Positions 32,699 to 37,733 of a stretch of 37,733 bases of DNA are shown here, one piece after another. Location of the stretch: NCBI GenBank assembly GCA_016217675.1, contig JACRHC010000123.1:1-37733 (forward strand), given 5' to 3'. Origin of the DNA: Nitrospirota bacterium (GTDB lineage: Bacteria; Nitrospirota; Thermodesulfovibrionia; Thermodesulfovibrionales; UBA6898). Each line of letters begins with the position of its first letter. Position 1 is the stretch's first letter. The position numbers and the translations under genes are program-made. The notes beneath the pieces are model-generated. The model worked only from the letters and a program-made list of their open reading frames with translations, was not told the DNA's origin and ran no database searches.

Positions 32699-32793
32699 GG
32701 GCGCTTGGCCGAGCATTGCTAAAGCTCTCATTCCCTGCAGGGTGCGGGCAGTCATAGTATATTCTGTGCGTAGTTAATCATCTATTCGTTGAA
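32699..32793. repeat. dispersed repeat R2
   Basis: About 95 bases, similar to R1 over the whole length and to R3 over its first 46 bases. Shared blocks: GGGCGCTTGGCCGAGCATTG, AAGCTCTCAT, GGCAGTCATAGTATAT, TCTATTCGTTGAA. R1 and R2 enclose the HTH-ImmA/PIN/small-protein module in direct orientation. Confidence 0.85.
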
Positions 32794-32960
32794 CTATTAC
32801 TCTTTTGGTGTAACTGGCCGTGCGGTTTTTACGTGGGCATGAAGTATTAAGCAAGGGGTCTTCGTCGAGGCTCTCATGGTTACAACACATCACAAATAGG
32901 CTTTAGGCTTTATTCAAAACTCGATATGCCTGTCAAATTCACACTTGTTTAATTGCAACA

Positions 32961-32995
32961 AGATTGCAACCAAGGTCTTGAATTAGTTGCAATCT
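32961..32995. repeat. inverted repeat in the 337-base gap 32689-33025
   Basis: AGATTGCAAC (32961-32970) and GTTGCAATCT (32986-32995) are perfect inverted repeats with a 15-base loop; a third ATTGCAAC lies at 32952-32959. They are 31 bases past the stop of the AlbA_2 gene on the minus strand. No T-run, so operator or processing site rather than terminator. The rest of the gap holds R2 and AT-rich DNA without a gene. Confidence 0.6.
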
Positions 32996-33025
32996 AAACA
33001 TTAATAACAATGTAATATCAGCAGG

Positions 33026-34708
33026 TTAGGATCCTGACTTTCCCCCTTTATTCTTATCTAATTGTTTATGATTGCAATGAGCAGCCTTCGGCCCGGTGAA
33101 CCACCGACCCGCCTGTGTAACTCCGTGGCTATGAATCTTGTCTTCTTTCACCAGTTCCCTCAGGAGGACCTGTATCTGACTGCGGGAATGGCTCGGCAAA
33201 ACCTGCCGGAACTCGTCCATCTTGGACCCCACTGCGTCGTTTTCCTGAATGTGCTTAACAAGCAGGGACTTGTTGGTTTCACGATCCAGCCCGCGCCGCC
33301 GTGTATATGAGCCCTTTTTGCCGATTAAATCATAGAACTGCCGGGCAAGGACGTAACGGGTGCCACGGCCCCGACTTATCTGTTCAATTATGCCATGCTC
33401 GACGAGTCGGAGCAGAGTCCCCTTGTCTTCGGACAGCACCGGTTCATTTCGAAAAACATGATCAATGACTATCAAGTCTTGCGTCGTGAAAGATTCGAGT
33501 CGTTCCTTTCCGATCTTTTCAAGAAAACGGAGGAACTCAGGATTTCTGACCTCCCCATGAAGCGTGAGCCAAACATGAAACGGATCTGAGCGGGTGAAAT
33601 CCGGCCTCGGCTTGCTTTCCCTTATGCACGCCTCAAAAATACGGTTCATGCCTTGACCTGAGCGTTCTACAAGGCCGCAGCGAGAGAAGGTCTCGGCTAT
33701 ACGGCGGTTACGAGGCGCCTGCTCCCAAAGAATATTCTCAGGTGTAATACCCGGTGGCAAGCCACCCGGACTGACGATCTCCAGTCTGCGCGGATACTGA
33801 CGGACAAATACAGACCCGGATAGGCGATAGTCGCGATGACTGACGGCGTTCAAGATCGCTTCGCGGACAGCGCCTTCATTGAATGTCAGGATATCCCAGA
33901 CAAACAGTCCGTCTTGAAAGTGCTGCTTGTCATTGCGCAGGTTTATAAGTTTCCATAGATCTTCATAGCAGGCAAAGAAACCTTGTCTGAACTCTTCTCT
34001 TTGCTGAGCCGGTCCCGTTGCATCAGTAGAGCGATACTCGAAGATGATCTCGGACTGTGAGAGAAAGCGGCCCATAGCTACTCTTGAGGCGAAAAGAATC
34101 AGGGCTGCATACGTAAGCCCTTCGCGTGTAAGCAACTCGGCATCAGTAAGGAGCTGTTCAGAGGGAAGGGTCAGCAGTTTATCGTTTTTGGATTTCCGCG
34201 CCCAGCGGTGCCGAAAATCATCAACAGCCTTCTGATCCAAATCAGCAATTGAGGCTCCCTGACATGTCTCTGCAGTAAAGTCAGGCCCAGCCTCGTCAAA
34301 GATGCGTTTCATCATGTCCGGCAACATAGGAGCCAGGCTTTCACCTGCCCGCATGAAATAGCGGCCTTCGTAATGAATCGGCATGCCGATAGGACGAGAA
34401 GGAACGTGGAATACGAGGACGCGGCCCTGGTGGTGGTGTATTTCTTCAGCGTCAATGCGCAAATGAATACGCTCGATGAGCCCGGCTTTTGTTCGTTCGA
34501 GGTTTGTGAATGCGCCGGTTCCTACTACATGGCGAGGAAGTTTGTCTGTAACACCGAGAATCATCTTGCCGCCGCCTTCGTTCGCCAGGGCAACGCAATA
34601 TTTTACAAGTTCCTCGAAATCATAGCGCTGCTTAGCTTCCTTGAACTCGATATGCTCTGTTTCCTTGGCACGCAACCATATTTCGAGCTGATGGAATTGC
34701 TGATTCAC
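33026..34708 (-). CDS. AlbA_2 (Schlafen-like) domain plus HATPase, COG2865-type regulator
   Basis: 560 residues from GTG 34708, which has GGAGG five bases upstream; TTG at 34735 would add nine residues. The N-terminus has the AlbA_2 domain: EHIEFKEAKQRYDFEELVKYCVALANEGGGKMILGV. The C-terminal half has a GHKL-type ATP site: EAILNAVSHRDYR and SPGGLPPGITPENIL, then ERSGQGMNRIF. The very C-terminus has two winged-helix-like parts. Proteins of this make-up (often misnamed RecG-related) are common in mobile elements and defence islands, and the AlbA_2/Schlafen core can bind or cut RNA or DNA in some relatives. It follows the YgiT-type gene by 48 bases on the same strand. Confidence 0.85.
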   Translation of the reverse strand: MNQQFHQLEIWLRAKETEHIEFKEAKQRYDFEELVKYCVALANEGGGKMILGVTDKLPRHVVGTGAFTNLERTKAGLIERIHLRIDAEEIHHHQGRVLVFHVPSRPIGMPIHYEGRYFMRAGESLAPMLPDMMKRIFDEAGPDFTAETCQGASIADLDQKAVDDFRHRWARKSKNDKLLTLPSEQLLTDAELLTREGLTYAALILFASRVAMGRFLSQSEIIFEYRSTDATGPAQQREEFRQGFFACYEDLWKLINLRNDKQHFQDGLFVWDILTFNEGAVREAILNAVSHRDYRLSGSVFVRQYPRRLEIVSPGGLPPGITPENILWEQAPRNRRIAETFSRCGLVERSGQGMNRIFEACIRESKPRPDFTRSDPFHVWLTLHGEVRNPEFLRFLEKIGKERLESFTTQDLIVIDHVFRNEPVLSEDKGTLLRLVEHGIIEQISRGRGTRYVLARQFYDLIGKKGSYTRRRGLDRETNKSLLVKHIQENDAVGSKMDEFRQVLPSHSRSQIQVLLRELVKEDKIHSHGVTQAGRWFTGPKAAHCNHKQLDKNKGGKSGS

Positions 34709-34756
34709 CCTGCCCTCCAGTGCAAGCTCATTCAATAACCTCAGCTCGGTTCTTCT

Positions 34757-34975
34757 TCATACCCTCCGCTCATCGACTTCGCGTTTGAATGCCTTCAGGA
34801 TATGGCCGGATGTCTTCAATGTCTCATTGTCAACAATTGCTTCGCTGCATATATTACATCTATGGACAACATAGTCAGGAATTGTAATTGTTTCCCCTTG
34901 GTATTCGAAGACTTCGTCCTTGTTCTCTTTTTTCAAGGTCCCCTGATTGCAGATAGAGCATTCTAACGTTGTCAT
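34757..34975 (-). CDS. YgiT-type zinc-finger protein (orphan MqsA-like)
   Basis: 72 residues from ATG 34975 (GGAGGAG at good distance). Two CxxC pairs, CSIC and CNIC, separated by about 35 residues bind zinc, with the family pattern EYQGETITIPDYVVHRC between them and a helical tail TSGHILKAFKREVDE. Such proteins are the N-terminal half of MqsA and usually stand after a small toxin gene. Here no toxin is seen: upstream is a divergent HNH-like gene, downstream the AlbA_2 protein. It may therefore regulate the AlbA_2 gene as its partner, or be a remnant. Confidence 0.82.
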   Translation of the reverse strand: MTTLECSICNQGTLKKENKDEVFEYQGETITIPDYVVHRCNICSEAIVDNETLKTSGHILKAFKREVDERRV

Positions 34976-35094
34976 CGTATCTCCTCCAAATGCTAACTTA
35001 AGGTATAATTTAACACAAAAGCTTGCGGAATAAGAATCGGGAAATAAAAGAAATTTCGAGCGCAGTCCTTGCTTGAGCACATTACTGGAACCTT

Positions 35095-35913
35095 ATGAAA
35101 AAGAAAAGATTTGTCCGGCATTACGTCGACACTAAAAGAGTAAAGGTTGGCCCCTGCAATATCTGTAAAAGGCATGATGAGCTGACCTGGGATCATGTTC
35201 CGCCAAAAGGTGGCATCGATCTCTCAGCTGTTGAGATGGAAAAGGTGTTCGAGTTATTCGTGGGGCAAGAAGAAACCAAGTTTTCGGAATCTCAAAATGG
35301 CGTCAAATACCGAACCATCTGCAAAAGCTGCAATGAAACAATTGGCCATAGATACGATCCTGCCCTGAATGAATTTTCATTAACCGTGGGTAGGTATCTA
35401 AAATCGGGGTTGTCCTTTCCGAGGGTCGTTCATCACAGGGCAAGACCGGCAGCTATGATCAGGGCAATTCTCGGGCATCTGGTGGCCGCAAAGATTGAAA
35501 TTGATGACTGCCTGTTTGACAGGGATGTCAGGGAGTTCGTCTTCGATGAGAGCAAGCCGGTACCGAAAGATCTTTTCATTTTCTACTGGCTGTATCCCTA
35601 TGAGCAGTCAATCACCATGAGGGACTTTGCCATGCCTGCTGTACGCGGCGACTTCAGTAAGAATATCGGATTTTGTCATGTGCTGAAGTATTTCCCTGTC
35701 GGGTACCTTGTCATCGATAAGCCAGGCTATGAGGGGCTTGATGAACTGACCCAGCACAGGCTTTTATCAGTTGATGAAGAGGTCGAGATTCCTATCCGAC
35801 TGGATCGAGTTGAACATTCCCATTGGCCTGAGATTGTTGATGATGGGAATATTGTTTTCGGAGGCAAGAGCACGAAAGATGCGATTTTAGCGAGACCGAA
35901 AAAAAGGGTTTGA
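35095..35913 (+). CDS. HNH-like nuclease protein
   Basis: 272 residues. The first 90 residues have an HNH/zinc pattern: CNIC (21/24), LTWDHVPPKGG (His34), then CKSCNETIGHRYD (76/79, N80, H85). The remaining 180 residues are a mixed fold without recognised family. Proteins of this pattern are sporadic in bacterial islands and may cut DNA. The promoter would be in the 119-base gap to the divergent YgiT-type gene. It stands alone, followed by repeat R3 after 31 bases. Confidence 0.75.
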   Translation: MKKKRFVRHYVDTKRVKVGPCNICKRHDELTWDHVPPKGGIDLSAVEMEKVFELFVGQEETKFSESQNGVKYRTICKSCNETIGHRYDPALNEFSLTVGRYLKSGLSFPRVVHHRARPAAMIRAILGHLVAAKIEIDDCLFDRDVREFVFDESKPVPKDLFIFYWLYPYEQSITMRDFAMPAVRGDFSKNIGFCHVLKYFPVGYLVIDKPGYEGLDELTQHRLLSVDEEVEIPIRLDRVEHSHWPEIVDDGNIVFGGKSTKDAILARPKKRV

Positions 35914-36254
35914 CGTAGATCTAACGCTGTTTTGATTTTGATCCGGGCGCTTGGCCGAGCATTGCTGAAGCTCTCATCCCCTGCAAGGCGAATGACAAGC
36001 TTGGAGGAGCGAAGGCATGTGCTTGCCCCTGGCGTGAGCTTGAAGCGTGATGCGAAGACGAAGGCCTGCCCGGAGCGAAGCAACATGCTTGAAGCGGACT
36101 CTTGCCTGTGCCGGAATGTTCCGTGCGAAGTCAAAGGATCATGAAGGCACTCTTTGCAAGGGGCATGACAGGACTGCAGGCTTAATGCCTGAGCGAGGGG
36201 GCTACGGTTAAACCGGGTGGCTGCGGAGTGGCGGGCGGGCGCAGCAGACACACC
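35914..36254. other. 341-base GC-rich non-coding gap with repeat R3
   Basis: No protein-like frame. It begins with R3, then carries short internal repeats such as GCTTGAAGCG (twice, near 36039 and 36089) and G-rich runs towards 36250. Its style resembles the gaps at 5080-5470 and 7080-7260. It lies between the HNH-like gene and the end of the convergent HTH gene. Confidence 0.5.
35945..35990. repeat. dispersed repeat R3 (short copy)
   Basis: GGGCGCTTGGCCGAGCATTG followed by CTGAAGCTCTCATCCCCTGC matches R2 and R1 closely; the second half found in R1 and R2 is absent. It stands behind the HNH-like gene. Confidence 0.8.
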
Positions 36255-37415
36255 TTATTCTTCAAAGGGAAATCCTCTTGTAATCGGATTCAGCCAATCT
36301 GCATATCTTTTTGCCTTAGCCAGCCAGTCCTTTAACTTCACCTGGTCCTCCGGCGAAAGCGCTCGCTCGGCATATTCCTTTTCCATATTCTCAATAAAGG
36401 CCTGAATCTGCTGACTCTTGGCCCATGCCTGCGCTTTATCCTCAAGTTCTTTAATAAATTTCTCTGCTGCGTGACGCTGAGCTTCTCGTTCCGCCCTCAG
36501 CCGGTTTTCTTCCGCCCATTGTCTGTCTCTTTCGAGCCTCTCTTCCTTGGCAATAATTGCCACCTTAATCGCGCCAACAATAAAATCATCCAGAAGATCT
36601 TCTATGCGTTGGGTCTTCCCGTCCGCCCAGGATTTCCGATACCCTTGAGCATTATATTCATCGATTTTGAGGGTCAGCAAGCCTGACGGTCTAAAATCAT
36701 AGAGTGGAGGTTTCTCCCAGGAATATTTTTTCTGCTTTTCGATTTCGGCAGTGGTAGGGACATGAGAGACACTATTGATCTTCTCCGTAAGTTCAAAATT
36801 CAAGGTAGAGTCATGAATGAGGAGGTATGTTCCAGGACCTTCGCCTTTACCGACTTCGACCTTATAGGATCTTTCCTCAAAAGTTTTTATGATCGCGTCC
36901 ATGATCCGCAAAGCTCTTTTGAGACTCGAAGGACTGACGCGGACATTGAGATACTTCTGACGCCAAGCCCTAAGAACACCGTATTTGTCAGGCTTCTCCT
37001 TTTCAAGGACATCCAGAGTCATCTTTACAAGTGGGTGAGGGGAAGTAAGACGCTCTGGAACGATAATGGGTTTAGACGCTTTTTCAACATCAGCAAATAG
37101 CGCGGCAATCTTTGGGTCGAGATTAGCCGCGTCCTTTCCCTTTAGGGCTTGCGCTTCATATTCCTGCCGGGGTTTCAGTTCATATGTCTCGCGGTCTCCG
37201 TACTTGAGGGGTGGCAAAGGCAGTTTCTTCTCTTTCTTCTTGAATTGTAGTTTTGCCCAATAGCCAGCTGGTGGAGTAGGAACATTCAGTTTTTTGCAGA
37301 TCTTCCGCAGGCCGACGTCTGAAAGTCCGTATTGCGCAGCGAGGTGAATCATGGGCGTTGACCAGACTTGTTCATAGAGGTCCGCACGATTTAAAATGAC
37401 GGGTTCTTCAGCCAT
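36255..37415 (-). CDS. conserved hypothetical HTH protein
   Basis: 386 residues. Residues 8-55 form a helix-turn-helix-like segment with the pattern RADLYEQVWSTPMIHLAAQY, GLSDVGLRKICKKLNVP and PPAGYWAKLQ, which I have seen at the start of a widespread uncharacterised family. The remainder contains an alpha/beta middle part and a long charged coiled coil (about 290-350: ERLERDRQWAEENRLRAERE). It may be a DNA-binding regulator or a cargo gene with unknown work. ATG 37415 has only a weak ribosome site. It is the last gene before the right attachment site and is transcribed away from it. Confidence 0.75.
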   Translation of the reverse strand: MAEEPVILNRADLYEQVWSTPMIHLAAQYGLSDVGLRKICKKLNVPTPPAGYWAKLQFKKKEKKLPLPPLKYGDRETYELKPRQEYEAQALKGKDAANLDPKIAALFADVEKASKPIIVPERLTSPHPLVKMTLDVLEKEKPDKYGVLRAWRQKYLNVRVSPSSLKRALRIMDAIIKTFEERSYKVEVGKGEGPGTYLLIHDSTLNFELTEKINSVSHVPTTAEIEKQKKYSWEKPPLYDFRPSGLLTLKIDEYNAQGYRKSWADGKTQRIEDLLDDFIVGAIKVAIIAKEERLERDRQWAEENRLRAEREAQRHAAEKFIKELEDKAQAWAKSQQIQAFIENMEKEYAERALSPEDQVKLKDWLAKAKRYADWLNPITRGFPFEE

Positions 37416-37529
37416 TGAGCTCTAAAGAGTTGATCCGCAGTCTCGTCATATGATAATTATAGGAGATAAATGACCCTTGTGGCGGATTTTCGAGAGAGCC
37501 TTCTTTTATCTCTAAAGCCGCCCTGAGTC

Positions 37530-37548
37530 ACCGTGAAGAAAACGTGAA
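37530..37548. repeat. direct repeat flanking the att core, right copy (possible integrase arm site)
   Basis: Same 19 bases (ACCGTGAAGAAAACGTGAA) as at 185-203, same orientation, 124 bases before the right attachment core. Here it lies in non-coding DNA, so it is not kept by coding needs. Confidence 0.55.
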
Positions 37549-37607
37549 ATAAATGTGTCAAAAACCATAGAAATCTGTGGTATGATATCAAAACAAAAAA
37601 GCGGCTC

Positions 37608-37630
37608 AAACCCTTGACTGGCAAGGGTTT
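37608..37630. repeat. perfect stem-loop next to the right att site
   Basis: AAACCCTTG (37608-37616) and CAAGGGTTT (37622-37630) pair perfectly around ACTGG. It is 42 bases before the core. On the minus strand a TTTTTT run follows only after eight further bases, so a terminator is possible but an excisionase or host-factor site is as likely. Confidence 0.55.
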
Positions 37631-37672
37631 TACGGGTATTTTCAAGCACTTGCACAGTTCCGTTAAATAGCG

Positions 37673-37733
37673 CTCTCAAGGCTAAAACACGGGTTCGATT
37701 CCCGTTGGGACCGCCAATCTTTTCAAGGGGTTA
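37673..37733. repeat. attR: right attachment-site copy (cut by the window end)
   Basis: Identical over 61 bases to 95-155. It contains the tRNA-Glu sequence from the anticodon loop to CCA and the first 17 bases beyond, but no 5' half, so it is not a tRNA gene. It marks the right end of the element. Confidence 0.95.

Noticed and set aside
35945..35990. Integron-type attC site or CRISPR repeat among the dispersed repeats
   Set aside because: Three copies are far apart with genes between, without regular spacers, and I could not find attC core sequences.
37469..37522. 17-codon frame with an AGGAG site upstream of the conserved HTH gene
   Set aside because: Too short and without support beyond the ribosome-like site.
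37457..37645. 62-codon minus-strand frame near the right end, resembling an integrase tail
   Set aside because: Only the short direct repeat is shared with int; the rest is unrelated, has no ribosome site and crosses the stem-loop.
37673..37733. Second tRNA-Glu gene at the right end
   Set aside because: Only the 3' half from the anticodon loop is present; it is an attachment-site copy.

Overview
The window is almost exactly one integrated element lying in a tRNA-Glu gene. It starts with the 3' part of a tRNA-Gln and an intact tRNA-Glu(CTC). The last 61 bases of the window repeat, without a mismatch, the 61 bases that run from the anticodon loop of that tRNA-Glu into the integrase stop codon. 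These two copies are the left and right attachment sites of a ~37.6 kb element. The host looks like a Gram-negative, mid-GC bacterium: there is a lipobox protein, a TolC-like secreted protein and small cytosolic phage-type genes. A Nitrospirota or Desulfobacterota-like host would fit the style, but this is only an impression.

Layout. (1) 153-4578, minus strand: a phage-type recombination/excision operon with integrase, excisionase, PD-(D/E)XK nuclease, Sak4-like ATPase and several small proteins. (2) 4579-5615: non-coding DNA with the operon promoter, three operators and a long imperfect palindrome. (3) 5616-7069, plus: a TIR/deoxyribosyltransferase-like domain fused to a PD-(D/E)XK nuclease, plus a second PD-(D/E)XK protein. 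(4) 7314-12654, minus: a two-gene unit made of a 1470-residue protein (STAS-like, ATPase, two phosphoribosyltransferase-like and a second ATPase region) and a receiver-like/TIR-like protein. I know no described system with this make-up. (5) 12748-16372, minus: Cro-like regulator, replication protein O, RusA, a TolC-like secreted protein, a membrane P-loop protein and a YdjM-like membrane protein. (6) 16373-16507: divergent control region with palindromic operators of the TAACnnnTGTTA type. (7) 16508-30615, plus: a self-cleaving CI/LexA-type repressor followed with almost no gaps by phospholipase C-like, lipoprotein, SNF2 helicase, SIR2, DUF1156 methyltransferase, TIR and DUF499 ATPase genes. 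(8) 30616-37672: an HTH-ImmA/PIN/small-protein module, an AlbA_2 ATP-binding protein, an orphan YgiT-type zinc protein, an HNH-like protein and a conserved HTH protein, with three copies of a dispersed repeat at the module edges.

How it works together (inference). The element has integration, excision, replication, recombination and lysis/lysogeny-type control genes, but no capsid, tail, terminase or conjugation genes. It therefore looks like a satellite-like or decayed prophage that carries anti-phage cargo. The repressor and the left operons share an operator motif, so DNA damage that triggers repressor self-cleavage should switch on excision and replication. Because the 13 kb defence operon sits directly behind the repressor gene, it should be expressed in the integrated, repressed state, as lysogenic-conversion genes are. 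At least three separate NAD- or nucleotide-directed effector types (SIR2, TIR, two TIR/deoxyribosyltransferase-like domains) are present, so the element looks like a compact multi-layer immune island.
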